A stretch of DNA of 64,000 nt from Lepeophtheirus salmonis (GCF_016086655.4 NC_052138.2:30949403-31013402); one strand, 5' to 3'. Positions 46,985 through 58,749 are shown, numbered from the stretch's first letter. The notes: generated by a model from the letters alone, not told the origin. Made by a program: numbers and translations.

Positions 46985-47165
46985 CTCTTGAGCTCAATGT
47001 GCGTAGGTTTGCGTCCTAGTCGTTCCTAGAAAAGGAAATATACTTGATGTATATGGACTTCAAAGAAGATTCTTTGGTCAGATGGAGAAATACTAAAATG
47101 TTTACTTATACTTAATAAGTACTACTTTTTCCAGCCCAATTAAAGGAACACTAAAAAAAAATCAA
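46985..47165 (-). repeat. Hairpin repeat C, inverted diverged copy with flank
   Basis: GAGCTCAATGTGCGTAGGTT at 46990, then GATTCTTTGGTCAGATGGAG, AATGTTTACTTATACTTAAT and CAATTAAAGGAACACTAAAA: the pair at 19711 and 21397 read on the other strand, with added flank. Confidence 0.6.
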
Positions 47166-48004
47166 TGTTCTGTTTGACACACACTTCTTTTTTTTCCACC
47201 AGCTGTTGTAACATTATTCCCAACAAATATAAATATTTGGGGAACTTTAAAGCAAAAATCATAGTATATTAGACAATATAGATTATTGTCTAATTAAACA
47301 ACAAATACAAAAGGGACATTGAAATATAAAACTTTTCATGTTAAAAATTATGGTAAAGTACAGAAAAAAATAACCGAAATACAATTAAAAATATATAATT
47401 TTAATGGCGAATGAGAATTTTTTTTAAATGCAAATCAGTATTTTATTCTAAAATGTAATTTAAATTCTTCATATTTACAAAATTTGAATTTTTTTTGTAA
47501 AATCCTGTCCTGTTACGTTTTTTTTTACCTTTAATTTATAAAATATCGTCTAAAACATAGAATACTAAAATACTGATGGGTAAAAAAACAAAAAAAAATT
47601 AAGAATACGAAATCAAAGCTCAACTGCAATTAATAAATTATTCATCAACCTTCCAGTAGTTCTAAAACTTGCAACTTTTTTTTCAGTTTTTTATTTGCCA
47701 ATTCTTCTCAACTGTTGATTGATTCTACATTTTATTTTGGATTTTTTTTTTTAGAAAAAGCACCGGCTTATTAAAAACACTTGACACGGCCTTTTTTTTA
47801 AACTAAAAACAATCTTGAAAAAGAACATAAAACAAAAAAGGAGACTGTGAGACCTGGCGTAAAAACAACAACAACCTTACCTATAATACATAACATTAAA
47901 AGTAAAAAATACCATCTGACAAATTACTAAAAAATATCTAATTAAAAGTATTATAAGCGAAAGAGTATTGTTTTTAACTGAAAATTAATCAACACGCTTA
48001 TTAA
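47166..48004. other. AT-rich DNA, possibly further repeat E
   Basis: No gene. Runs of A/T tracts. No clear end could be found. Confidence 0.3.
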
Positions 48005-48630
48005 CTTCGATTTATAACTTCACTTCAAAGAGTTACACGGCGTTGTTTGCGACGAGGAGGGATGGGAAATCACACTGACAATGGTTAATTCTATTTCTTC
48101 TTAATGTTTAGACTCCTTTCGTGTGGACAAACATTATGACATAGCGACTGTATAATTTTAATATATAAGTATTATTAGGATTTAAAGAAAAACGGGGTTT
48201 TAAATTTAAATACCATACTAACATGGTGTTTTAAATTTATATAACATACTAATATAATTCCATTAAAAATTTGTGTTGATGATAAATCCATCTTGTAATT
48301 TTTTCAAAAAATTGACAAATCAAAATTTGATAGGAAAATACAAAAAAATGTTTAGTACTAATTTTGCAACAGAATAATAGTTAATAACATTTATTAGAAT
48401 TGTAAAGAGGAACACAAACCTACCATTATTTATTTTTTACTTGCAAAAATAAAAAGTTTGTGATAATAATGTCATCAAAAATATTACCACCGATAAGTGG
48501 TTTATTTTTTGCAAATAATGCAAAAATGATACAATAAAATGTTCTGTAAATTGAAAATACCTTATTCTAGTGTTAAGGCTTTATGCAAAATGCATAATTT
48601 TGTAGGGAACTTTATTATATGTAGAAACAA
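48005..48630 (-). repeat. Dispersed repeat E, copy with CCCGG-type end
   Basis: TTACACGGCGTTGTTTGCGA-CGAGGAGGGATGGGAAATCA and TTAATGTTTAGACTCCTTTC match 13905-13985. The interior follows the longest copy. It contains a 31-bp tandem duplication at 48194-48255 (GGGTTTTAAATTTAAATACC against GTGTTTTAAATTTATATAAC). Confidence 0.5.
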
Positions 48631-48638
48631 ATAATCAA

Positions 48639-49225
48639 TTGGAGTCTTTCTTCTTCAATTTTGCATATATTATTTGTCGACTATTGGTAATGAGGTTCTG
48701 CCCCAAATTTTCATGTGAGATCAACTCTTATGTTTCTTTTAAAATTCCAGAAGAAATGGTTCGTCGTATCGCTTACTTGGTTGCAAAAGGTCAAATACTC
48801 CTCTTTCAACACATTTGTTTTAGTCAGTTAAAAAGTTGTTGGAGCAAATGGTTATTCTGTTCGGTGAATACAACATGCAAAGATTACCGCATTATAATTG
48901 AGATGGTCTAATGAATGTTTTAGCATCCGGTGGGGGAACTGTGGATCGATGTATCAAAGAATCTCAACTAACTTTGAATCTTGATCGGCACTATTTATGT
49001 CAAATTCAAAATGCTATATATATATTTATAGCATGCAGCCTTCGGATTAGCGCCAATGAGGCAAAGACTAAAATCACACTTAAACCAAATATCCCTTCCT
49101 TCAAATGTTGCATAACCAAGGAGCAGATGAAATATTCTGAGGATACCACTAATGAGGATTGTGTCAGGATGAGACTCATAGTAGAGGCTGTGCTCAAGGG
49201 CAGTCATAATTGTAATATTTACTAA
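48639..49225 (+). other. Less AT-rich patch with adjoining unrecognised open frames
   Basis: Two plus-strand frames abut: 48639-48911 (90 codons, Phe/Cys-rich, with PEEMVRRIAYLVAKGQ) and 48911-49225 (104 codons, with RISANEAKTKITLKPNIPSF and TTNEDCVRMRLIVEAVLKGS), in different phases. A 70-codon minus-strand frame (48995-49207) overlaps the second. Which strand, if any, is coding cannot be decided. No domain is recognised and no splice pair joins the frames convincingly. It may be an unrecognised decayed transposon or a host exon. Confidence 0.25.
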
Positions 49226-49404
49226 ACTTTACTTATAACATATCCATACCATTATCTTTCAAAGTTTGTCGTGGTAGGGATCTGAGTAAATAGTTTTATG
49301 TTGACTTGAAACCCATAAAAAAGTATAAGTAATAATAATAAAAAGAATTAATTGATATATGATTTTTTTGACAGTTAAAACAATGCATCTAAATACAAGG
49401 TGTT

Positions 49405-49990
49405 AAGATCCAATCGGTGCTTGTGTGCGCCGTTGATTTTGTTATAATAGAGTTGTCTGATGGTATCACTTTTTTGCCGACCTAGAAATGTTGTTTCATC
49501 AACAAACTTTAGTGCAGTTTTTAGCCTCATGGCGACAGCTGCTCCAAATATAAAGAAGATTCAATTTCCAGATGAGGATTGGCGTTGCGTCGATGCGATG
49601 TTTTTGTCGACAAAAACATGGAGATTTAAAATCGTGTGGTTTCAAATTTGACTGGCGTCCTTATCCGGACCGTGCAACAAGGCTCAACAAATTATCATGT
49701 CTTGGAAAGGTTGCTGAAGTGAATGATTGAACACTATTATAACTTCATTGGGAAGGAAATATGGCTCACATAGCAGTCCGCTGGATTATTTTGTCTAGGG
49801 CTACCTTGAATCTAAAACAAGTTCAACATCTCATTCCATCAAGGAATCTCTGATTGGCGCCATCCAAGATTCAGGGAACTACCCCATCAAAACCTAATCG
49901 TGATTGATAGTAGAGCCGGACACATCCAATGAACTCTTTCTCAACATTCATAATTGAAATTCAAGTCAACTTCTGAATAAATCCGCAGAA
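49405..49990 (+). mobile_element. mariner-like element family M9, copy 2, degraded
   Basis: Colinear with 20000-20750: GTGCGCCGTTGATTTTGTTA, TTCATCAACAAACTTTAGTG, CAGCTGCTCCAAATATAAAG, GTCCTTATCCGGACCG. Near 49765-49840 it reads SSPLDYFV, stop, GYLESKTSSTSHS, IKESLIGAIQ, the mariner region around the third catalytic Asp (kept here). It is shorter than copy 1: the helix-turn-helix segment (DPTRSLSF...) is deleted. Confidence 0.65.
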
Positions 49991-50224
49991 AAATGATGGC
50001 TCAGATTTAAAGATTTTAAAGATTTTTAGTTTGTTATATTGTTAGTATACAAACTAAAGTTGTAATCACTACTTCATAGGATATTAACTGAGCCACCCTT
50101 GGATCCCTCCCATATAAGAATGAATACAATTTGACCTTAAATGAGGATAAATCATCATTAACTTTTTTTTTTTTTTGGTTCTCCAGTAAAATTTGATTCA
50201 AGGTAGAAACATTGTCTTACCACA
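49991..50224. other. Spacer
   Basis: A T14 tract lies near 50164-50177. Nothing else seen. Confidence 0.3.
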
Positions 50225-50345
50225 CAAGGGCAGTACAGCTGCTTGCCGCGTACCTATTGAAACATCTGGACAGCTATTCTGCTCTTCTTTCCAAACTTCA
50301 TCATGTTGTCATGGTTATCACGTTGATTTTCGGTGTCTTTCTTTT
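50225..50345 (+). repeat. MITE-A copy 13, 3' part
   Basis: Has CAGCTGCTTGCCGCGTACCT, GAAACATCTGGACAGCTATT, CTGCTCTTCTTTCCAAACTT, then GTTGTCATGGTTATCACGTT and the conserved flank GATTTTCGGTGTCTTTCTTT. Confidence 0.55.
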
Positions 50346-50962
50346 TAGCATGCCTTAGTTCATATTTTTTACAAGTCCTCATATATGCCTTTAAAAAGTG
50401 TAAGTTATTAGGGCTGACCTTTTTGCAGCAACAACATTTACATATTATTTGATCCAAGGATAATTAAAAAGTGATTGCTTCTTCCTTTCCTCTCTATTTC
50501 CTCTTCCATCTTCTTCCTTATTCTTTTTCCATTTATGGTAATTTAATCAATCCATTTTCGTAGAAAAGAAGTGTGTACTTACAATACTAATGTATAGATT
50601 ATTGTGTAATTGCTTTTATTTTATTTTTGATGATTACTATGTTTGTACATACGTCCATACATGTTGAAACATATTATAGATAATAAGGCTGTACCTACAT
50701 ATTTATATTGACCATTAGCGTCAAAAAAAGAGTAATTGGAATATAAACAAAAGTAATAAGGAACATGAGGCAGACCTAATATAACTTTGGAAAGCTTCGA
50801 CGAAGGAGGAGAGTTAATTAACCCTACTTTAGTACAATGGGCTGTTTTGTACCCCACAATATACAAAACATTTCTAAATTATCCTTACATCCATTTTTAT
50901 GGGCAATTTAGATAATTTTTCTTTCCCAAGAACCTAATATTTATTCATTTCATAGCTATATA
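50346..50962. other. DNA without recognised genes
   Basis: Minus-strand frames 50254-50457 and 50621-50866 show no recognised domain. CTTCCTTTCCTCTCTATTTC-type pyrimidine tracts lie at 50480-50530. Confidence 0.3.
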
Positions 50963-51000
50963 CATCTATATTAATAAAGTAAAGTTTGTCTGTTTGGATA
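50963..51000 (+). repeat. Repeat E start fragment
   Basis: CTATATTAATAAAGTAAAGT-TTGTCTGTTTGG is the start of repeat E. It is cut off directly by the mariner end that follows. Confidence 0.5.
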
Positions 51001-51045
51001 TACGAGGTGTGTTCAAAAAGTAAGTGGACTTTGTATAGCCTTTAT
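51001..51045 (+). mobile_element. Solitary mariner terminal repeat
   Basis: TACGAGGTGTGTTCAAAAAG-TAAGTGGAC is close to the left end of the mariner at 6444 (ACGAAGTGTGTTCAAAAAGT). It follows a TA (the mariner target) inside a repeat-E start. No transposase sequence or opposite end was found downstream. Confidence 0.5.
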
Positions 51046-52919
51046 TACTATACTTTAAAGCATAATCCGCTATTAACCATTATTATAGGACGTCACTGAG
51101 GGTATTTCATATATTTTAAAATATATATGTGTGTAAAAAAATCTCAGCATGTAGAATTTTGTTTTAAACAACTAGTTTGACCAACACGTTACAGACTGCC
51201 ACACCTTCTTGGGGATAATATATAGACTTAGCAAAATACTAAGTTGATGATCCCAATAAAACATTTTCTTACTGAGGTGGGGAAGTCCCTATTATGTATA
51301 CCGTTTATCTGAGGTCTAACGGAGGGCTAAGAAATCTTTTTCTAAAGCAATCTATATTTTATTTGAGGAATGTACATGGTACATACATCCTTGGGTGGAT
51401 TGATATCTCACGTGTCATCATTGGAGAGTGCCTTCCAGTAAATCATTAACAAAAGAGCTCAAACATTTGAATACTTTAGTAAAATAACGTCATAGTTTTT
51501 TGTAGTGAAAATAAATAGCTTTTCAGAAATGTTAATTTGATTTATATTAAGTAACTTCTTATCATTCTAAAAAGAGTCAAAGTTAGATAACGTTTTGAAA
51601 TATAGCTAATCTGTTCTGGTCATCTGGCCAGTAATATTGCAAAATGCTTTACTGGAATTATTTCATTAATTGTATAAATATTTCTGTGTAGATTGACAAA
51701 CAGATCTTCGACATGTATTGAAACTTCCGTTTCTGAAACGCTATATCTATTTACTACAAGTTCTAGGATCTACTTCTTATCCTTTTTTTACAGTATCTAT
51801 TGTAGCAATTCTTAAATAAGAAAGCTATCGTCAATCACAGAGTATCACGTAAGTAAGTATGTGGACTGTTAGCACCTATTATGAGGATTTCTATTTAAAA
51901 TACACACACACATACATGCACAATATAATTTTATGACCTTTTTCTCTTTTTTATTTTCTTTGTTCGTTTTTACGTAATCAATTATGTAGGATTAGGTTTT
52001 ACATACATTCTTAGGAAAAGAAAGAGGAAGTCTCGATCAATCAATTTTCTATATTATTCATTCCCCTTCTTTCAAATTAGATTCCATATTATTAGAATCA
52101 AAACTTGTTTTCATACTAAATATTATCACATTTCATTTTTATCAGTGAAGTGCAGTAATACACGGCCTTGCTTAGGGTTGTTAGGTGTCGAAGAACAGCC
52201 AATCCTTGCTTGGATCATATAGAAGATAACTCACCGAGAAATACTCCGTGTTACTCTACTTTTTTGATGATCACCAACCCACGTAGTTATTCAATACTTT
52301 GATCTTCTCTCCTCAAGAATGAAAAAATAATGATAACTGCTTAAAAAAGTAAAATAAAACATTGTTCAGGTTGCCAATAACAAGAAAAACTAACATGCTC
52401 AAAATTGCTAAGGTTTTACAACCAAATATATATATATATATTTATTATGAGGCGATGATGTATCAAATCCTTGTTGCTAAACCTCATCTGCAGTCAAATT
52501 CATTCTTTTTTGTTTTAAATAAGTCTTCATCTTATATTTTATACTTCTCTATTGATCATAGAGATGTCGTGAATTACTCTATGAGCCTGCGTGGTTTCAG
52601 TCATTTTTACATACCGTTTTTATACAACTCTTTACATATAAAATCTCTTTTCTTGTTAAATATGACGTGTACGCTCAATTGCATATAACTTTTTGTATTT
52701 TTTAGAGCAAGTGGCTACGCAGTCCTTAAATACACTCAAAAAAATACTTTACTTCACGTTTATTTTTATAACAGCTTGAAAATATAAAGAAAAAAACATT
52801 TGTTCAGCGCGCCAACAACAACAAAGTTGCTTTGGATTTACAATCAAATATACATCGGTACTACTCTTTACGCCAATTTTAAATATGACGGACTGAGCTT
52901 TGGAATATAGATATATGCA
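51046..52919. other. AT-rich DNA; MITE-A-type flanks
   Basis: 52180-52290 may hold a very decayed MITE-A. 52300-52450 and 52790-52870 carry the flank seen after 11980 (TTGTTCAGGTTGCCAATAAC; TTGTTCAGCGCGCCAACAAC). The 108-codon frame 52362-52688 starts in this repeat, contains an (IY)n run from a TA microsatellite, and is not called. Confidence 0.35.
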
Positions 52920-53385
52920 TATATATGTTAAATATACTTAATTTTTGGAAAAATGGAATTTTTATAAAAAAATGGATAAAATAAATTTCAAATATGAAAT
53001 TTTTTGAGAAAAAATTGCAAATATACATTTTTTTGAGAAAAAAGTGCAAAAAAAAATTTTTTTGATTTTTTTTGCAAATATTAAATTTTGGGAAGAAATT
53101 TGCAACTGTTAAATTTAAAAAAATAATATTTTTAACATACAATTGGATGTTCAAATTTTTTTCGAAAATCTACTATTATTACCAAAAAATTAAATTTCTA
53201 ATAAAAAATGTATAAAAAAATTCAAATAATTACATTTTTCCTATAAATGAATTTGAACAATAAATCTTTTAAAAGAATAATTAAATTACACTGCAATTGT
53301 TAAATTTTTTGAAATACAATTCTGGTAAAAAGCAAAAATTTATTCACGTTTTTTTTTTTTGGGGGAAGGAGCTTTTTTTTAATTT
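52920..53385. repeat. Degenerate AT-rich repeat D, copy 6
   Basis: A/T tracts with TTTTTTGAGAAAAAATTGCA, repeated nearby as TTTTTTGAGAAAAAAGTGCA, ending GGTAAAAAGCAAAAATTTAT...GGGGGAAGGAGC. The 91-codon minus-strand frame 52879-53154 is Phe/Ile/Lys-rich translation of this repeat and not a gene. Confidence 0.5.
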
Positions 53386-54594
53386 TTTTTATATCTTAGA
53401 AAAGTAATAAATTGTCAAATACCAGAATCGGAACATTTATATCCTTTTCTCGATTCCAGAATAAACAACCAATTCTCCTATTCCCTATTCCGATTCTGAT
53501 AAATCGCCCCATCACTTAACATATTGATATAGATAGTTAAACATGAGTATATACAAGTTGATTCAAATAGACCGTGTTGATGGGGTGGAGGATCAGAGAC
53601 GGACTAATTCATCTCACATCTGGAGATCCTAAACAAGGAAAGAATAAACGAATAGTGGCCTTTCAAACCTTATTCATATAATTTATCCAAATGTAGAATT
53701 TAATATGTCGAATAAAAATTTAGTGAAGAATAAATAGTTATTATTAAAGATTTCTTGCCAATGCGCAAAAGAAAATGGTCTGACGTCGGTTCTTGTTTGT
53801 TTGATTCACAAACAAATCATCACTACGATAGTAAATTACTAATTTACAATCTACTTCATAGCAGGTTAATCATTAATAGGCATTATGGTCCATAGAAATT
53901 TACCATCATAAATTTTTATACATACGTAATACATTGATCATTTGGATAGATAACAAGAATGCATTTTATCTTATGTTTGGTACTATTTTCTTTAGCACAA
54001 AGATAAAATGTCTGACATGTTATCAGACTTGGTTGAATTTAGGCCATAGTTTGCATGTATTGTAAATTTTTTGACCTAGATTGATTATTCAAAAGTTATT
54101 GGATTATCATTAAAAAAAACTAGAAAGCTTACCATATTCAATTTTTTTTTTAAAACAATTTTTTACATCTCAAACCACTCCTGTGTACCTTATAGAAAAT
54201 TGTTACATAGACGGACATACACGCCCTCTATATCTTGTTCTTATTATGGAACCGCTTTACCTCAATATATACAATAAAGACTTCAAGTTAACGAGTCTGT
54301 CAAAACACACTTCATCTGCGTCAAAATGCGTTTTAAAATGTACATAAGACAATAAATCAAATTATTAAATTATTTACAGCATGGTTTGCTTATCGATTGA
54401 CTAAAAATACTCCAACGTTCAGCTCAGCTCAAAGCCAAACACATACATAGTGTGGCAGCAAAACGAAGTCTCTTAATTATTATTATATTTTTCATTAATA
54501 AATAATTATTTATTGACCTTCTGGTTCAGCCATCCCTTGTCAATAAACAAACTAAAACACTACTTCGTCAGCATGTTAGAGCAAAAAGACCAGA
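53386..54594. other. DNA without recognised genes
   Basis: Nothing recognised. Confidence 0.3.
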
Positions 54595-55015
54595 GGTAGT
54601 GTATCTCAGATCTACTTGATACAGAAGTTGAAGTAGCTAGAATTATGGATATTGTGAAGTGCTCCAGATTCTACTTTTCAAGGTGGTTAAGATGAAGAAT
54701 AATAGAAAATACCTCTCCAGGAAAACAAGTGGAGGGAACAATTTTAATATGGATTCCGAGTTCCTGCCCAGCTTGAAGAAGAAGATCATGGACAACCACA
54801 ACAAATCGATGAATCAAAATGTCATGTATTTCTCCGTGGGTTCTAGGACCATCGGAAGGGTCATAAAGGCCGACTTGGGGTTGTTCTGATACACGAGGCT
54901 CTCACACCACCTTCTGACAGAGGTCGTAAAGGCTACAAGGATTGAGAGTCTACGCTTTTCTGTGCCTCCCTCCATTTTGCAGTCAGAGAAGGGACACTGA
55001 TAAACATTTTATATT
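54595..55015 (+). pseudogene. mariner-like transposase N-terminal part, family M4, copy a
   Basis: The frame 54659-54889 (76 codons) reads VLQILLFKVVKMKNNRKYLS, RKTSGGNNFNMDSEFLPSLK, KKIMDNHNKSMNQNVMYFSV, then RTIGRVIKADLGL. This is the DNA-binding half of a mariner transposase: linker, then a second helix-turn-helix ending in the usual T...V..DLGL. A shifted frame after 54890 continues through the usual R..L.....AR...CK..L region (CTCTCACACCACCTTCTGAC). The catalytic core is missing. Confidence 0.7.
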
Positions 55016-55712
55016 TGGACATGACGTTGCTGTGGATTTTAGGAGGAAAATGTCGAGAAAAGTCTATTTTTAAAACATGACATTTCCTTTTCGTTTACAT
55101 ATATAATGGCCATCATTATGAATGAATAAATAATCATTTAGTAAAAATGTCTAACTTTAAAAGTACTAATTGACCACAAACAGATGCATCTAAATAAAAT
55201 ATTCAAAGTAAAATCCCAAAATAGCTGTAAAATATTTTTTGTTTTACTTGGTTAGTTTGTATTGATTGTGAATGTTGAGTAAAGTTGTATCTTTGTAGAA
55301 GTACAAAGAAAGAAATAAACATGAATTTAAACTAAATCCATGAATTACTTTTTTCGCACGTAAAGAAGAAGACAAAGAATATATCCATATTCTTGTAAAG
55401 GGTTTTTATTTCTTAGCTCTATTTGCTATGAAATTTCATAAATAAAACGGATTTAAAAAATAATAATAGCAGATTAGAAAGCCCATTAAAAAATAAAATA
55501 AATGCCAATTAATTTTGAAGCAAAATTTCATTAACTAAAACAATTATGTATATCTCTACAATACACATACACTATACAAATTTTATATTGCAACACTTAT
55601 CTATTTTTTCATTGTGAGATACATAAATACATTTATAGCAGAAAAAAAACCTCAAATAATTAAATACAATACATTTGTAGAATATACTAAAAAAGTAAGC
55701 TGAAAAATGACA
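55016..55712. other. AT-rich DNA without recognised genes
   Basis: Nothing recognised. Confidence 0.3.
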
Positions 55713-56280
55713 AAGTAACTATTACAATGTGAATAATGTTTGGGACAACAGTACCTTAGCTGTCACGATGTTTTATTAGATTATCTTCAAAAAGCTATAA
55801 GAGGAAGGAAAGGAACCCAAATCTGACTCCAATGTTTCGTTGTTCGAAAATGTATTTGGAATATTATGAAGAAAAAAAAATTGTATGCATTTTTTTTTGT
55901 AAACATTTGGTTCAAACTTTTTTGAGTGATAGTTTTAAAAGTGAGGTAAGCTGCTTAGGTAAGAATAAATACTTCTAAGTGGAGAATGGAACGGATCCGT
56001 CTTGTTGTTGACTGAGAGAATGTTCATAATATCGGTGTTGATCTGCCACGTACGGACTAGAACGGCAAACTAATTTATTTTACCCTTCATTTTCCACTTA
56101 AGAGTATTTAATCTTACCCGATTAGCTGACCTTACTTTTTACAAAAGAATGCCGCGGAAACCTCATAAATTTTCATTTTAATAATATTCCAAGACTTTTT
56201 GAACACCCGTCGATCCCCAATCTACTCTGAGTCCAACAAAGACTAACACCCATAACTCCCAAACAAACCCTGAGTGTTAG
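55713..56280 (-). repeat. MITE-A copy 14, split by a foldback insertion
   Basis: The left part (AAGTAACTATTACAATGTGA, GACAACAGTACCTTAGCTGT, CACGATGTTTTATTAGATTA, CAAATCTGACTCCAATG) ends at about 55835. The right part resumes at about 56210 (TCGATCCCCAATCTACTCTG, AGTCCAACAAAGACTAACAC, CCTGAGTGTTAG). Compared with intact copies, the segment between two ACTCC words is also missing from the left part, so a small deletion came before or with the insertion. Confidence 0.75.
55838..56209. mobile_element. Foldback element with about 130-bp inverted repeats, inside MITE-A
   Basis: Seen directly: the left arm opens GTTGTTCGAAAATGTATTTG-GAATATTAT. The right arm, read on the other strand from 56208, opens GGGTGTTCAAAAAGTCTTGG-AATATTATT. 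The arms also match further in: AAAGTGAGGTAAGCTGCTTA-GGTAAGAATAAATACTTCTA at 55938-55978, against AAAGTAAGGTCAGCTAATCG-GGTAAGATTAAATACTCTTA read from 56139. A short unique loop of about 90 bp lies between 55990 and 56084. The GTGTTCAAAAAGT terminus is mariner-like, so it is probably a mariner-derived MITE. It has no coding capacity. Confidence 0.75.
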
Positions 56281-57514
56281 TCTCTGTCTTTCATGAGCAC
56301 ATCACTTACTTGTGATTACTTTATACTTGTATGTTTTCTCTTTAAGGATATTATATTAATGACCACAGCTTTGGAAAGGAGAAACAAATGGTTTTTAATG
56401 CCAACTAGATCCTATTTTCTATAAATCTATATAAAATATCGTTATATCTTAGTTTATTTAACTTTGAAACACAACCTTAAGTAGTATAGACAACCGGCCA
56501 AGCGCTAACCTCCACCTATGGTCATTTTTACTAAATTAAATATAACTTTTTCTCCTCTTTAAAGTCAATAATATGCAATGTTGAATTAAAATAAATTTAA
56601 TATTTATTGCATTTATACTTAAATATGTTTTCTTTACATATGTAGATGCTCCACAAGGAGATGATGTCAGCTCCGTGATTTATATTGCATTTATGACCTT
56701 CACGTTTTTGCTATTTGAAGCATTTTTATTCAGCCTACCTACATATTAACATCAATTTCAACTCTTTAGCTCAATATGTTTCAAAGTTATTGTCGACTAA
56801 GGATTTTTAATTTTTGTGCTCCTTTACCCTCTCATAATATAATAATCTCTCACAGTGACTATATATAATCTTCGTAATCGATCTATAACTTTTGTAGCAT
56901 TCCTAGTCACCAACTGATAAACAGAGTCAAAAAGATTATATCCGTTCAACTTTGTTAGCGGAGGAACTATGATTGTCCAACTAATCCTTTGGTGTCTTAA
57001 AAAGCTGAATGTAAGAATTCCCACCAGCATTGATTGACTACATATTTATATATATGTGCTTACTTTTTATACACATAAATTTGAAAGATTGTAATCGTTC
57101 ACATACGCATTATGAATAATACATAAGAATAAAACAGAAGTAGAGATCCTATAATGTATGTAAACAGGATGATTAACATAGATATATTTATAATTCATTG
57201 CCATATATTTCATTGTTGTACATATATTTACTTTTTGTATGTACAGGTAGAAGCAAGATTATTAATAATTTAACTCTAGCACTGTTGAATCAATCTTCAC
57301 ATTCTTAAAGAGAAGTTCCTTTATATTGATTAATATCTTTAAATACAATAAATTCAATTATTCAAGGTCTATAATTTATTTACTCCATAATAATAGATTA
57401 TGTAAAAGGAAATAAATTATATTTAGAATAGATGTCTTCCGTAATGTGTATCTCGCATTGTATAATTTCGATGGGGTTAGAAATATAAGATTTTATTCTA
57501 AAAAATAAGTCAGT
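56281..57514. other. MITE-A flank, then DNA without recognised genes
   Basis: The first 70 bases are the conserved flank (GTGATTACTTTATACTTGTA-TGTTTTCTC). The minus-strand frame 56824-57030 has no recognised domain. Confidence 0.3.
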
Positions 57515-57765
57515 CCATGATTCTTTGTAGCACTCTGGAGGTCCTTACTTAGGACTAAAGACTGCAGTATCGTCCAGTTTAGTCTGGTCGAGTTCAGTTC
57601 TGCATATCAGTCATAAAAACGGATAAAGTTTGGTCATTGACTACCCCCAACTTTATTTATCCTCTTTTAAATCAGTTCTAGTACTGAGAGTCGGACGGAC
57701 ACATCTCATGGACTGATAGGAACAGCCCTTAGACTGGACTGTTCCGAATAAATAAGGATTGACCC
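57515..57765. repeat. Dispersed repeat B, longest copy
   Basis: CAGTCCATGATTCTTTGTAG, TTACTTAGGACTAAAGACTG, AGTTCTAGTACTGAGAGTCG, CATGGACTGATAGGAACAG and CTTAGACTGGACTGTTCC are the family words of 6235, 10117 and 26882, in a 250-bp block. Confidence 0.5.
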
Positions 57766-58189
57766 AACTCTATTTTTTTTTTACTCAGGTTTGTTTGAGC
57801 ACGGTTATTGCAACAGCCAATTACGCGCAATTTTGATTTCGTCGATACCTTTCTGGTAATTTTGATGTAAAAAATGTACCACGCTCTCTAACGCCAATAG
57901 TCAAAATATGAATAAAATAATTAAAATGTTAGAGTCGGACCTTTATATGTATTTATTAACATTTTGATGTTTTTATTGCCAATGGAAAAAAATATTTAAT
58001 TTATAAAAACCCAATAAAATTAATAAATTTCGTTGTCCTAAGCATATGATATGTACATACTTATTATAAATCGTAGTCAGTAATACATAGTTAGCTTATA
58101 AGTGCTTTCTACATAAGAATTACAGTAAAGTGTTCTAAAGAAAGTTTATTGTCCATATATACATTGATACATATTAAAAATATTAATAA
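57766..58189. other. DNA without recognised genes
   Basis: Nothing recognised. Confidence 0.3.
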
Positions 58190-58620
58190 TTTAATCAATA
58201 TGGTATGCACAGTTTCGTGTGGAATAAAATAGCAAGCAGTCTCTACAGCTACAAAAGCTGATCCTTGCTGATTCTTGGAACAGCATTGACCTTCTTCTTC
58301 ATCCTACCCTATAACATGGCAAAGTCCAAGGGGTTGTAATCAGGAGAAGAAAGAAGCCAAAGAATTTGTTGTTAAAAAAAATGAGGCTCAAAATAACGAA
58401 CTACACCAATCCAAGGCAATTTTGGCAAATTATATAGATGTTTCATTGGTATTATATCTGAATGGAGTTCTTGAATACTCCATTCATCGATGACGTCATA
58501 GTAAAGGTCCATGTTAGTCTTCACTCCTTTAGAAGTATACAGAGATAGTAATTTTTTGCCATTATAGGCCACTACATCGAGAGTTTTAGAAAATATAACT
58601 TAAGACGAGCGCAATACTTT
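58190..58620 (-). pseudogene. mariner-like transposase relic (M10)
   Basis: The minus-strand frame 58572-58372 reads MAYNGKKLLSLYTSKGVKTN, MDLYYDVIDEW, matching the mariner segment after the first catalytic Asp (A..G.......F...G.KVN...Y). After a frame break it continues ILWLLSSPDYNPLDFAML, with the third Asp kept, then MKKKVNAVPRISKDQLL. The second Asp region (FQQD) is lost. No terminal repeats recognised. Confidence 0.6.
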
Positions 58621-58749
58621 TTGTATTATGAACATGACCAGTGTGTTTTATTTTCTAAAGCTGGTCTCATTACTTTTTAACTCTTGAGGAGAAAACATCT
58701 AACTATAAAGTGCATGTACTCATCGAAAAAGTAGAGTAATACTCCTGAT

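Noticed and set aside
52362..53154. Frames of 108 and 91 codons near 52.4-53.2 kb
   Set aside because: The first begins in a repeat flank and includes a TA microsatellite; the second is a translation of the A/T-tract repeat D.
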